Below are positions 34,784 to 43,706 of a stretch of 64,000 bases of DNA, in pieces. Each line of letters begins with the position of its first letter. The stretch's first letter is position 1. Below the pieces are notes generated by a model. The model had not been told where the DNA came from. It made no database searches and worked only from the letters and a program-made list of their open reading frames with translations. The translations under genes were made by a program, and so were the position numbers. Origin of the DNA: GCA-958296115 sp965222445 (GTDB lineage: Bacteria > Chloroflexota > Dehalococcoidia > Lucifugimonadales > CAJWER01); assembly GCA_965222445.1 (NCBI GenBank), contig CBDCTY010000002.1, positions 2,170,001 to 2,234,000 of the forward strand, in the 5' to 3' direction.

Positions 34784-35764
34784 ATGGGAGTTGATTTTGA
34801 TGGGTTGAAGGACATCCACTACTTGGATAGCGACCCAGGTTGCAACTGGACAAAAGATCCCGAGATTGCGGTCAACTCTGATGACCCCGACGACGATTCT
34901 CGGACAATCACGCCTAACGTAATCAAGGTTCCTGGCGGTGGGTACCGCATGTACTACACGGGCTTGGGTCCGAACCCGAATATTGGGATGATGGGAGAAG
35001 CCTTCCTGAGCGCCTTCTCTCACGACGGCGCTACATGGCAGAAGGAGAAGGGCGCGCGCCTGGAGGTGAGCGACGTCGGTGACTCTGATCGAATCCTGTG
35101 TCCCGATGTGATACCCCTGCCCGACGGTCGCTACAGGATGTACTGGGAAAACAAGACTGTCGCGGGGCCAAGCGTAATACTCAGTGCGGTCTCCGACGAT
35201 GGGATGATGTGGTCGCAGGAGCCTGGCGTGCGGTATGGCGACGACCAGGGCGACTACGGCTCTCCAAGGTGCATCTACGTGGAGTCAGCAGAGGGGGGAC
35301 GCTGGAAGTACCGCCTCTACTTCCATCAGTATTACAACGACCCCACTTCAGGAGGCGGAAGAAAGGGTATCATCAGCGCCATATCTGACGATGGCCTGCA
35401 CTTCGAGCGCGAGCCTGGAGTGAGAATCCCACAAACAGGGCCCCTCGAGAGTTACCAGACGTACGCCCCCGAGGTGATCCGCCTGAGCGACAGGTCCTAC
35501 AGGATGTACTACGCGGGATGGACGGAAGATCCCAGCGTGAAGAAGGGCTCGCCGTACAACGGCCGGATCTTCGGAGCGACATCGCAGGACGGGCTGCATT
35601 GGGATAAGGATGAGGGTATCTGCCTGGACATCGGCGGGCAGTGGGACCCCGTCAAGGCGTCTGAGCCGTGCGTGATCGACCTGCCTGACGGTAGATTCCG
35701 GCTCTACTACGAGGCCTGCGACCACGAAGGCAAATGGCGCATCCTCAGCGCCACCTCGAGCTAG
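34784..35764 (+). CDS. Five-bladed beta-propeller glycosidase-like protein
   Basis: A 326-residue protein of the GH43/GH32/GH130-like clan by its repeat pattern: four to five blades each carrying a (P)DGRYRMYY-type strand (GGGYRMYYTG, DGRYRMYW, DRSYRMYYAG, DGRFRLYYEA) and a preceding S-x-DG-x-x-W motif (SHDGATWQ, SDDGMMWS, SDDGLHFE, SQDGLHWD). No signal peptide is visible. AGGAGG precedes the ATG. The catalytic acid and base cannot be assigned with confidence. Its position after the BNR-repeat gene suggests both act on the same carbohydrate-containing substrate. Confidence 0.75.
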   Translation: MGVDFDGLKDIHYLDSDPGCNWTKDPEIAVNSDDPDDDSRTITPNVIKVPGGGYRMYYTGLGPNPNIGMMGEAFLSAFSHDGATWQKEKGARLEVSDVGDSDRILCPDVIPLPDGRYRMYWENKTVAGPSVILSAVSDDGMMWSQEPGVRYGDDQGDYGSPRCIYVESAEGGRWKYRLYFHQYYNDPTSGGGRKGIISAISDDGLHFEREPGVRIPQTGPLESYQTYAPEVIRLSDRSYRMYYAGWTEDPSVKKGSPYNGRIFGATSQDGLHWDKDEGICLDIGGQWDPVKASEPCVIDLPDGRFRLYYEACDHEGKWRILSATSS

Positions 35765-35827
35765 ACGGACGTTCCCTTCAGGTCCCGATTAACCCCGGTT
35801 CCACGCCGATGGCGCTAAGAAACTATC

Positions 35828-37345
35828 GTAATTGATTAGCGGCTGGCAGGGAGAGAGACGTTCAGACTGAAGGGGAGTGAACGGGAGGGCCGCTGAACAC
35901 AGCGCAGAGCCGGTCCACGACAGGCTGGTCGCCTCCATTGCGTTCCAACGTCCTGATTACGCTGGTGAACGCCGAGAACGCATCGGCCCCCTCCACGCTC
36001 TTCGAGCAGTGCGATACCTTCCGTGCGATCACTGCCGGGCGGAGCGCTCGCTCAGCACGGTTGTTGGTCGGCTCAATGTTCGGATCGTCCAGAAATCGCA
36101 GCAGGTTGCCACGATCGTCGTGCCAGCCAAGCTCGTTCTGCAACCTGTAGCTGTCCGCATCCGTCATCGGTCGGTCGCGGAGATGATAGCTCACCTCTCG
36201 CTTCAACCGTTCAGCCTGGATACGAAAGTCCGCAGCCTCTCCTCGGTGATATGCCCTCCACAGGTCCATGGCTTCTCGCAAAAGCGCACTCAGACTCTTG
36301 CCGAAGCTGCGTCCTCTCCCTGTCTTGGTCTGGACCACTTCGCTGACCGAGCGCAGCACGTGCGCCAGACACTTCTGCTGTTTGATCTCGGACAGCGTCT
36401 GGGCATCGTAGCTCCGTCCTCGATCAGTCACCATCACCCCTCCATAGTCCGACGGGACCACCTCCCGCACCTCTTCGTTCCGGTGACGCGCACGGACCTG
36501 ATACACCGTCGCCTCTCCCGTCTCGAACGCCATCAGAAACGCACGCTCGCCTCCCACACGCCAGCCCGTGTCGTCAGTGTGGACGAACGGACTGGCGCGC
36601 ACCGATGTCCGCAACCTGCTGTAGGCATCACCCACCGCACCCTTGGCACGACGCAGCGCGTCCTGGCTGATCGCTCCCTGACTCACTCTCACCCCGGTCA
36701 GCGCTCTGAGAACAGCGGGAACCTTCCGTACCGGAACGCCCACCCCATAGTGGAGCACGTGGGCCGCCGCCATCACTCGTCTCCCCACCCGGTGCGCGCT
36801 GGCCCCGTGCTGGTCAGGCGCAACTTCTGGGTGCTCGCCACGCACTTGCCTGCCGCACGCCGGCACCGGCATACCTGCACACGATACGCCGTTACCTGGG
36901 GACGTGGAACCGGCAGAAGGTCGGTCACGTAGGCAAGCCGCACTCCCTCATGTTCGAGGACGCCTCCACATCCAGGGCAGGTGTCCCCCGACACTGGCGC
37001 CTCTACAACCGGCTCGGTGATCTCATCGGCGGACGGCGGCTTGCGGTAGCTGAACATCCCCGTACCCGGCTTGCGGCCAGGACGCCTGGGCTTGCTGCTG
37101 CGCCTGCCCTTAGAGAACGGCGCAGCCTGACGCCTTCCCGCTCGCTTGGCCTCGGCGAGTTCCTTATGCAACTCTTCGTTGGCTGCCGTCAACTCGGCAA
37201 TCCGCTTCTGCTGCCCCTCGACCAGGGCCATCAGTTCGGCGTGCTCAGAATCCGTCTTGCACATAGATAGAGTATAAGAACTTACCGAGTCTCCCACAAC
37301 ACCCATGTGAGTGATACCATGACACTGACCCCGCTAATCAATTAC
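35828..37345 (-). mobile_element. IS66-family insertion sequence with intact ends
   Basis: A 1,518-bp element bounded by perfect 15-base inverted repeats GTAATTGATTAGCGG (35828-35842) and its complement (37331-37345), and by an 8-base target duplication AAACTATC at 35820-35827 and 37346-37353. IS66-family elements have GTAA ends and 8-bp duplications. It carries only a tnpC-type transposase, as in the ISBst12 group. The target duplication is still perfect, so insertion may be fairly recent, but the transposase is frameshifted. Confidence 0.95.
35862..37264 (-). pseudogene. IS66 transposase (TnpC), frameshifted
   Basis: The N-terminal part starts at the ATG at 37264 (MCKTDSEHAEL), with a coiled coil (EGQQKRIAELTAANEELHKEL), a basic region and the zinc-binding stretch CPGCGG ... 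VCRCRR. It leaves frame near 36857-36862, where the second cysteine pair should read RCRxCG. The remaining frame carries ACGRQVRGEHPEVAPDQHG, the core MAAAHVLHYGVGVPVRK, DDTGWRVGG with a catalytic aspartate, MVTDRGRSYD, and the catalytic glutamate in PTNNRAERALRP. A single missing base explains the break. The C-terminal frame ends at 35862. Confidence 0.88.
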
Positions 37346-37347
37346 AA

Positions 37348-37464
37348 ACTATCTCAAAACCGACGGCGACTCTCGTAGTCACCTGTCGGAGCGCCAATCG
37401 CCCAACGGGGATTAAGCCCCCATCCTAACCTTCCCCCCGCAGGGGGAAGGAAATTTGAGATAGT
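37348..37464. repeat. Small inverted-repeat element interrupted by IS66
   Basis: ACTATCTCAAA (37348-37358) and TTTGAGATAGT (37454-37464) bound 117 bp. The interior contains CCTTCCCCC...GGGGGAAGG, related to the palindrome at 5243. The IS66 target duplication AAACTATC lies in the left terminus, so the IS inserted into this element. Confidence 0.65.
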
Positions 37465-37530
37465 CACTAAGTCACGGCGGCAAGTTAACAGTCCTTGCCG
37501 AAACGCCGGTGGAAGCGAGGTCCGAGTGCG

Positions 37531-38262
37531 GTGACAGTAGTGGGAGTTTCCGCTGAAGGCCTAGAATTCGCCGACGAGTTCGACCGCAATGTCTACGCGG
37601 AGTGGCATCAGCCTTTGCTCGAAAGGCTATTCGGGCACGAGATCGATCTGCGCCACGATCTATACGAGCTCACGCATTCCCATCGACGAGACCACAACGG
37701 GGGAGTCGACGATGGGGCGTGCACAGCTTGGCCCAACCCTCCCTACTACGCACCAGTCTGGCGACTCATAGTGGATAGGCTCCGTGCTAGGCGCTTCCTG
37801 GAGGTTGGCACTGGTATCGGGTATACCGCAGCTCTCATGGCGGACGCTGGCGGGCCTGGCTGTCAGGTCGATACAATTGAAGTCGATCCAGATCATGCTG
37901 ATCGCGCGCAACGAGAGCTCACGAGAGTCGGCCTCTCGCATAGGATAAGAGTACTACGCGGTGACGCTGGGGAGATCCTTCCGACGTTGACTACGCCTTA
38001 TGACGTGGTGTTCGCAGATGGCGGGAACGGCACTATGACCAGTGAATTCGATCGGCTCACGGCGCCCGGAGGAGCGCCAGCGGACATCAAGGGGCCTCTA
38101 CGCGAACCTCTCGTCAGGATCTTGGAGCAGCTTCGAGATACCCTCGCACACGGGAAGGGAGCACCCACAGTCGCCTTTTCTAAAGCGCGGGACTCCTACC
38201 GCCGCGCAGTATGGTCAGTCTTGAAGGTCCCTCCTGAAGGGCAGATTAGCGATCTACCGTAA
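37531..38262 (+). CDS. SAM-dependent O-methyltransferase-like protein
   Basis: A class I methyltransferase. The SAM-binding motif is FLEVGTGIGYTAALMADAGG (about residues 87-106 from this start), followed by the acidic strand end DTIEVDPDHADRA, GDAGEILPTL and YDVVFADGG, the order found in caffeoyl-CoA-type and protein-isoaspartate-type enzymes. The start is uncertain: GTG 37531 is used since it begins the first conserved strand; TTG 37495 would add 12 residues. The stretch GVDDGACTAWPNPPYY before the SAM fold is unusual. The gene is isolated between the IS66 element and a repeat. Confidence 0.75.
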   Translation: MTVVGVSAEGLEFADEFDRNVYAEWHQPLLERLFGHEIDLRHDLYELTHSHRRDHNGGVDDGACTAWPNPPYYAPVWRLIVDRLRARRFLEVGTGIGYTAALMADAGGPGCQVDTIEVDPDHADRAQRELTRVGLSHRIRVLRGDAGEILPTLTTPYDVVFADGGNGTMTSEFDRLTAPGGAPADIKGPLREPLVRILEQLRDTLAHGKGAPTVAFSKARDSYRRAVWSVLKVPPEGQISDLP

Positions 38263-38278
38263 TCCAACTGAGTGCATT

Positions 38279-38433
38279 ATACCAATTCATTGTGACTACG
38301 CCGTCAATTCAAATCGTAGCGGCGGGTTTGTAACCCGCCTTCCCCGGTCACTGCCGTAAACCTGCCCTGATCCTGTCGAAGGGCATAGCAACCAGGTTCA
38401 TGGATATATGGCGGCATCACACCTAATTGGTAT
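38279..38433 (+). repeat. TTGGTAT-type element, mosaic copy
   Basis: A 155-bp copy with ends ATACCAATTCA and CCTAATTGGTAT. The middle is replaced by a GGGCGGGTTT palindrome (38316-38339) and CTGATCCTGTCGAAGGGCA, so one repeat family has been inserted or recombined into another. Confidence 0.7.
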
Positions 38434-38605
38434 TAGACGAGGCTGATGGCTGATTCGCCAGCTATGGACTCCCAGCAGTCGCGTTAGCCTCTCCGTATAC
38501 GCAAATTGCGGGCGATTTCGGGAGTTGGGGGGAGGGGTGGCTTGTCTTCCGCCCCCTCCGGCTTTAGAATCGTGAGAACACACAATAGTGGCATTGGAGG
38601 GCATC
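38434..38605. other. Leader of the DUF1800 operon
   Basis: No gene seen. It holds a purine-rich stretch with GGAGG just before the DUF1800 ATG. No clear -10/-35 pair was found. Confidence 0.4.
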
Positions 38606-40009
38606 ATGAAAGAGGACACTAGGCTAATAGCCCACCTGATGCGCCGGGCAGGCTTCGGCGCGACCCGTGAGGAGATAGATGCCTACGCCGCACAGGGGTA
38701 CGAGGCGACGGTCGAGGAGCTAATCGACCCGCCCGACACGAGTTGGATGGGCGACTTCATGGCCCGGCGGTTCCACCACGAGCAGTCGGGCATGATGGGA
38801 CCGTGGGGCAGCGGCGACAACTGGCTGTACCGGATGATCACCACAAACGCGCCTCTCACCGAGAAAACGACGCTGTTCTGGCACGGCATCTTCGCCACCG
38901 GATACCCGAAAGTGATCCATGGCAAGATGCTGTCGGACCAGATAAAGATGTTCCGCCGTTACGGGCTCGGCAGCTTCAGGACCCTCCTCGTCGAGCTGGC
39001 CAGGAACCCGGCAATGATCGTCTGGCTCGACAACTACGACAACCACGGGGACGCCATCAACGAGAACTTCGGCCGCGAGCTGCTGGAGCTCTTCTCGATG
39101 GGGGTGGGCAGCTACACGGAGCAGGACATCAAGGAGTGCTCCCGAGCCTTCACCGGCTGGACCATAGGCAACACCGAGTACATGGTGCTGCGCTCGGAGC
39201 GAGACTCGGACTGGCCCTACGGCCGGATATCGTGGCACTTCGACTACAACGAGGACGACCACGACGGCGGCGAAAAGGAATTCCTGGGCAGGAAGGGCAA
39301 CTTCAACGGCGAGGACATCATCGACATGATCTGCGAGGAGGAGTCGACCGCGCGGTTCATTGCGCGGCACATGTACCACTTCTTCGTGGCTGACGAGCCG
39401 CCCGTGCCGTCGTGGCCCTACACCCCGCCCCGGGACCCCGCCGGCATAGACACGCTGGTGAAGGCCTACTTCGACAACGGGTACGACATCAAGGCGATGC
39501 TCAGAGCGCTCTTCACGTCGGACTTCTTCAAGGCCGAGGACATCCGGTACGAGAAGGTGAAGAGCCCGGCGGAGTTCGTCGCGGGCGTCCTGCGGCTCAC
39601 TGGCGAATTCGACAGGCCCCGCCGCGAGATCATGGACCGGGCCAGGCAGATGGTCTACATGGGCCAGCACCTGAACAACCCGCCGAGCGTAGAGGGATGG
39701 CACCAGGGCGTGGAGTGGCTCGACACAGGGACCCTGGTCGAGCGGATTAACTTCGCGTCCGAGCAGGTCGGCGATCTGAAGAAGCCGGGCGTCAAGACCA
39801 TGGTCGAGAGCATCGCCTCCACCAACGGCGAGACGATCTCCTCCCAACGCCTGGTCGACCTCTGCCTGGAGCAGATGGGCGACATCCAGGTCACCGATGC
39901 GTCGCGGGACATCCTGGTCGACTTCGCCGAGCAGGCCGACCGGTCGCCGGAGGCGATCGCGGGGGTCCTCAGGCTGTCGACCGCGACCGACGAGTTCCAA
40001 AGGTCCTAG
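38606..40009 (+). CDS. DUF1800 family protein
   Basis: A 467-residue protein of the DUF1800 family (PF08811). It starts at the ATG at 38606, with GGAGG seven bases upstream; the 38588 start lacks this. Recognisable segments are HLMRRAGFGATREEIDAYA, the metal-like TLFWHGIFATG, NENFGRELLELFSMGVG and YTEQDIKECSRAFTGW. No signal peptide is visible. The family is nearly always paired with DUF1501 proteins and has been linked to secreted or surface heme/peroxidase or polymer-associated complexes, but the function is not established. It is the first of three genes (DUF1800, NHL, DUF1501) separated by 38 and 23 bases. Confidence 0.9.
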   Translation: MKEDTRLIAHLMRRAGFGATREEIDAYAAQGYEATVEELIDPPDTSWMGDFMARRFHHEQSGMMGPWGSGDNWLYRMITTNAPLTEKTTLFWHGIFATGYPKVIHGKMLSDQIKMFRRYGLGSFRTLLVELARNPAMIVWLDNYDNHGDAINENFGRELLELFSMGVGSYTEQDIKECSRAFTGWTIGNTEYMVLRSERDSDWPYGRISWHFDYNEDDHDGGEKEFLGRKGNFNGEDIIDMICEEESTARFIARHMYHFFVADEPPVPSWPYTPPRDPAGIDTLVKAYFDNGYDIKAMLRALFTSDFFKAEDIRYEKVKSPAEFVAGVLRLTGEFDRPRREIMDRARQMVYMGQHLNNPPSVEGWHQGVEWLDTGTLVERINFASEQVGDLKKPGVKTMVESIASTNGETISSQRLVDLCLEQMGDIQVTDASRDILVDFAEQADRSPEAIAGVLRLSTATDEFQRS

Positions 40010-40047
40010 TCAGCCTCACACGGCCAGTCACAGATAAGGTTGTAACA

Positions 40048-41061
40048 ATGGTCCAGGTCAAAAGTCCTAAGACCGGGTTGATCGAGTACGACATGACGGT
40101 GGGAATGACGGCCATGGAGGGCCGCGGGTTCTACTATCCGACCGACACGGCAATTGGCGGGGATGGCCGGTTCTACGTGGTCAACCGCTCGCTGGAGAGC
40201 GTCGACCGGGGCGTCCGCGTCACGATGTGCGACATCGACAGCGAATACTACGGCATCTTCGGCACCTACGGTGAAGGCGACGGGCAGTTCGTCTGGGCGA
40301 GCTGCGCCGCCATCGACAGCGAGGACCGTGTCTATATTACGGACGAGTACCTGAGCCGCGTTTCGGTCTTCGACCCGGATGGCAATTTCCTGCACAGGTG
40401 GGGCGAGAGCGGCGCTGGAGAGGGAGAGCTGGATGGAGCGTCGGGCATAGCGATAGACGACGCGGATTCCGTCTACGTCTCCGACACGCACAATGGGCGC
40501 GTCCAGAAGTTCACGTCCGACGGACTCCACCTGCTCACGTTCGGGAGCGGCGAGCTGGACCTGCCATGGGGGCTGACCGTGGCGCCGTCGGGAGACGTGT
40601 ACGTGGCGGACTGGGGAAACGACCGCATCGCCCGCTTCGCGCCTTCCGGCGAGCTGGTGGGCTCGTACGGCAGTACCGGCCGGGGCGACGGCGAGCTGAT
40701 GAGGCCCGCGAGCGTGGCCGTCGACGACGATGGCTACATGTACGTCGCCGACTGGGGGAACGAGCGCGTTCAGGTGCTGGACCCCGACGGCGCGTTCGTC
40801 ATGAAGACCCGGGGCGAAGCGACGTTGTCGAAATGGGCCGCGAACTTCCTGAAGGTCAATCGGGAGGAGGGGGAGGCCCGCTCGCGGGCAGACCTGGCGC
40901 CGGAGATCGACCTGTTCGACCCGGACGACCCGCACGATGAGTCGTCGCAGATTGAGAAGCTCTTCTGGGCCCCCGTATCGGTAAAGCTAGACTCGTCCAG
41001 CCGGCTGCTCGTTACGGAGAGCAACCGGCACAGGATCCAGGTATTCCGCAAGGCCGCCTGA
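40048..41061 (+). CDS. NHL-repeat six-bladed beta-propeller protein
   Basis: A 337-residue protein with repeated NHL signatures (DGQFVWASCAAIDSEDRVYI, DGASGIAIDDADSVYVSDT, LPWGLTVAPSGDVYVADWGN, RPASVAVDDDGYMYVADWGN). The last conserved stretch is followed by a polar loop with many acidic residues (DLFDPDDPHDESS). No signal peptide. Such propellers bind partners or small molecules. It sits between DUF1800 and DUF1501 genes, so it may form part of the same complex. Confidence 0.88.
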   Translation: MVQVKSPKTGLIEYDMTVGMTAMEGRGFYYPTDTAIGGDGRFYVVNRSLESVDRGVRVTMCDIDSEYYGIFGTYGEGDGQFVWASCAAIDSEDRVYITDEYLSRVSVFDPDGNFLHRWGESGAGEGELDGASGIAIDDADSVYVSDTHNGRVQKFTSDGLHLLTFGSGELDLPWGLTVAPSGDVYVADWGNDRIARFAPSGELVGSYGSTGRGDGELMRPASVAVDDDGYMYVADWGNERVQVLDPDGAFVMKTRGEATLSKWAANFLKVNREEGEARSRADLAPEIDLFDPDDPHDESSQIEKLFWAPVSVKLDSSSRLLVTESNRHRIQVFRKAA

Positions 41062-41084
41062 GAGCACACACAAAGGAGCGCACA

Positions 41085-42224
41085 ATGAGCAGCAACGGCA
41101 AGAACGGGAGCCATCGCTCGGTCGTAGTCCTGCAGCTATCGGGAGGGAACGACGCCCTCAACTCGGTAATCCCCTACGGCAACGGGCTCTACTACGACTT
41201 CCGGCCCCACGTCCACATCGACGCGGACAATGTGCTCGCCCTCGACGACGAGCTGGGCCTTAACCCGAGCATGACGGCGATGAAGGGGCTTTGGGACGAG
41301 GGCAAGCTGGCGATCATCAACGGCATAGGCTACCCGAACCCAAACCGCTCCCACTTCCGCTCGATGGACGTGTGGCACACCGCCGAGAGCGAGAAGATCG
41401 GCGAGGAGGGGTGGCTCGGCAGGGCCATACGCGACCTCGATCCCAGTGCCGAGAACGTGCTCACAGGCGTGAACTTCGGCCGCGGCCTGCCCAGGGCGCT
41501 GTACGCGCAGGGGGTGCCCGTCGCATCCGTTGGGAACCTTGAGACGTATGGCCTCTTCCCGGACATCGAGGACGAGAAGCTGCGGGCCTACGCCCTCGAC
41601 TCATTCTCGAGGATGTACGGCGCGCAGACCGGGGACAACGTCTCGCAGTTCATCAAGCAGACCGGCTCCGACGCGCTGAAGGGTGCGGACATTCTCCGCA
41701 CGGCCCCGGAGCAGTATTCGTCGAGCGTCGAGTACGCGGACAATCCCATCGCCCAGAGCATGAAGTCCATCGCGCAGGTGATGACCGCCGACCTGGGCAC
41801 TCGCGTCTACTACACGCAGCACGGCAGCTTCGACACCCACGCGGGAGAGCTGCGGAGCCATTCGCTGCTCTGGAGCGAGGTCTCCGATGCCGTCGGCGAC
41901 TTCATGGACGACCTCGACGAGCACGGCATGGCCGACGACACGGTCGTGCTGATGTTCTCGGAGTTCGGCCGGCGCATCAGGGACAACGGCGCGGGCACGG
42001 ACCACGGCTCGGGCGGCGTGGCCTTCGTGCTTGGCGGCCAGGTGCAGGGCGGCCTGTACGGCGAGTACCCGTCGCTGGACGAGGACAAGCAGCTGGAAGG
42101 CGACCTGCACTTCAACAACGACTTCCGCAGCACATACTCGACCATAGCCGACCGGTGGCTCGGCCTCGACCCGACGCCCATAACCAACGGCGCCTACGAG
42201 CAGCACGAATTCCTGGTCAAGTAG
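41085..42224 (+). CDS. DUF1501 family protein
   Basis: A 379-residue alkaline-phosphatase-fold protein of the DUF1501 family (PF07394). Landmarks are VVLQLSGGNDALNSVIPYG near residue 10, the HFRSMDVWHTA segment, HGSFDTHAGEL and near the C-terminus LMFSEFGRRIRDN, GTDHGSGGVAFVLGG, which carry the His/Asp set of the fold. AAAGGAG precedes the ATG. There is no Tat signal, which many DUF1501 proteins have, so a cytoplasmic or co-transported location is possible. Third gene of the operon with DUF1800 and the NHL protein. Confidence 0.9.
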   Translation: MSSNGKNGSHRSVVVLQLSGGNDALNSVIPYGNGLYYDFRPHVHIDADNVLALDDELGLNPSMTAMKGLWDEGKLAIINGIGYPNPNRSHFRSMDVWHTAESEKIGEEGWLGRAIRDLDPSAENVLTGVNFGRGLPRALYAQGVPVASVGNLETYGLFPDIEDEKLRAYALDSFSRMYGAQTGDNVSQFIKQTGSDALKGADILRTAPEQYSSSVEYADNPIAQSMKSIAQVMTADLGTRVYYTQHGSFDTHAGELRSHSLLWSEVSDAVGDFMDDLDEHGMADDTVVLMFSEFGRRIRDNGAGTDHGSGGVAFVLGGQVQGGLYGEYPSLDEDKQLEGDLHFNNDFRSTYSTIADRWLGLDPTPITNGAYEQHEFLVK

Positions 42225-42274
42225 TCAGGCAGTCTCAGTAGTATCGCGCTTCCGCCCACCGTAAGGAGCTGGGT

Positions 42275-42652
42275 ATGACTAGCGCTCCTGAAAAGCTTTC
42301 GCTTGCCAAGGACCATCTTGACAGAGTCCTTGCGGCGTGGGACGAGCCTACCGATTGGAAGGACTTGTCGGTATACGGGTTTTCTTGCATTGAAGCGGCG
42401 GTGGATGCCGCTTCAATGCACATCGGATCGCCGAGAAAACGGGACCACCCCACCAGAGAGCGTGCTGCCAAGGAAATGCATGATAGGTTTGGCCTGCCAG
42501 ACGTCTCAGGTCTCCTGAACGAGCTCAATGACGCCCGGAAATCGGAACTCTATGGAGACATCCCCGCGCCTGATCTGGACGCTGAAGATGTTGCATCGAG
42601 TATAGAGGCATACGTAGGCGCGGTAGAGCAGTTACTGACAACAGCTCCGTAG
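42275..42652 (+). CDS. HEPN-like protein, likely toxin partner of the next gene
   Basis: A 125-residue all-helical protein. It contains an R-x5-H motif (RAAKEMH, about residues 57-63) and a late acidic helix (LDAEDVASSIEAYVGAVEQLL) typical in HEPN folds. It starts 12 bp upstream of a nucleotidyltransferase-like gene. In HEPN/MNT toxin-antitoxin systems a HEPN ribonuclease is neutralised by nucleotidylation by the MNT partner. The HEPN call rests on the motif, length and neighbour, not on a strong sequence match; another small helical domain is possible. AAGGAG precedes the ATG. Confidence 0.6.
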   Translation: MTSAPEKLSLAKDHLDRVLAAWDEPTDWKDLSVYGFSCIEAAVDAASMHIGSPRKRDHPTRERAAKEMHDRFGLPDVSGLLNELNDARKSELYGDIPAPDLDAEDVASSIEAYVGAVEQLLTTAP

Positions 42653-42664
42653 GACTTGTGACGG

Positions 42665-43405
42665 ATGAATACACTGTCGGAAGTCGAACACGAAAGCAGC
42701 GGCGGATCACTCGAAAGGGCTATCCTTAGGTGGCCCACCAAGAGATCGAAGGAGTGGACGCTTGATCTGTTGGGCCGGGCGCCTGGCGACAAGAACATCA
42801 CCGCTATAGTTGCAGTGGGGTCCACGACTCGGCCCGGTGTGCCAAGTACAGATCTCGATTTGATTGCGATTTGCGAAGACAGACTTGCCTTCAAGAGGAG
42901 GAACAGGGCTACGTTGGAGATCGACATCCGCATATACCGTTCTTCCGATGTCGAGGATTCCATTGAAAGGGGCCATGACATGCTTGGCTGGGCAGTCAAG
43001 TTTGGCAAGGTGCTGTTCCAGCGCTATGGCTATTGGGATGGGGTAGTTCGCCGTTGGCGGGACAGACTGCCCTTCCCTGACATCGATTCCGCGTACGCCA
43101 GGGCATCGGACTCTTACCGGTGGCTTTCCAGTTTCCACAGTGTGGGCGACACCGATGCGGCCTACGAGCATGCAGTCTCTTACCTGACGCACCTGGCTCG
43201 GGCGGCCCTTGTCGAACGTGAGGTATACCCGGCGTCCAGGCCGGAGCTGCCGGGACAGATGCGGGAAGTTTTTGCAGATACGCCTGCCATTGCCGTATGG
43301 CTCGAACGCCTGCTTCGCGGCCAACCCGCTCGACAAGAGATGGACGAGTTGATAGACATCCGACTGCACGAGCAGAGGCTCCTCGTCGCATCCAACGCGG
43401 TGTGA
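42665..43405 (+). CDS. Nucleotidyltransferase-fold protein, likely antitoxin-type MNT
   Basis: A 246-residue protein whose N-terminal half has the nucleotidyltransferase signature GS-x9-DxD (VAVGSTTRPGVPSTDLDLIAIC, about residues 46-67), a third acidic site in LEIDIRI, and a helical C-terminal half (about 140-245) of a kind often seen with HEPN/kanamycin-nucleotidyltransferase-like proteins. Canonical MNT motifs have ten residues between GS and DxD; here nine are counted. It follows the HEPN-like gene by 12 bp and ends 27 bp before a MITE. The alternative is an unrelated nucleotidyltransferase of the KNTase or PadR-associated type. Confidence 0.7.
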   Translation: MNTLSEVEHESSGGSLERAILRWPTKRSKEWTLDLLGRAPGDKNITAIVAVGSTTRPGVPSTDLDLIAICEDRLAFKRRNRATLEIDIRIYRSSDVEDSIERGHDMLGWAVKFGKVLFQRYGYWDGVVRRWRDRLPFPDIDSAYARASDSYRWLSSFHSVGDTDAAYEHAVSYLTHLARAALVEREVYPASRPELPGQMREVFADTPAIAVWLERLLRGQPARQEMDELIDIRLHEQRLLVASNAV

Positions 43406-43431
43406 TCGGTCTCAACCGGCTCGCACACTTA

Positions 43432-43628
43432 GGGCCTTTCCAAAGTTCCCTCTCCCCTTCGCGGGAGAGGGTTAGAGCCTGCCCCGTACTCGATACGGGG
43501 GTGAGGGGGCGTTGACCGATACAAGTCAGTCACCCTCATCCTAACCTTCTCCCATCAAGGGAGAAGGGATTTCCCAGATCCCCCTCTTATGGCATTGTGT
43601 GGCATTGTGACGACTTTGGAAAGGCCCT
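43432..43628. mobile_element. 197-bp MITE-like element, copy 1
   Basis: Ends AGGGCCTTTCCAAAGT and ACTTTGGAAAGGCCCT (perfect over most of 16 bases) bound 197 bp with no ORF. The interior has hairpins CCCTCTCCC / GGGAGAGGG and CCTTCTCCC / GGGAGAAGG and the AGCCTGCCCCGTACTCG module of the TTGGTAT-type elements. A second copy, inverted, is at 52146-52344. Confidence 0.85.
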
Positions 43629-43706
43629 GCCTCCGTTCGGAAATCGTTGCGCCCTCGTTCTGACACTCGTTACCCTGATAGTTTCCCCTTTGGAGGATGA
43701 CCCTGG

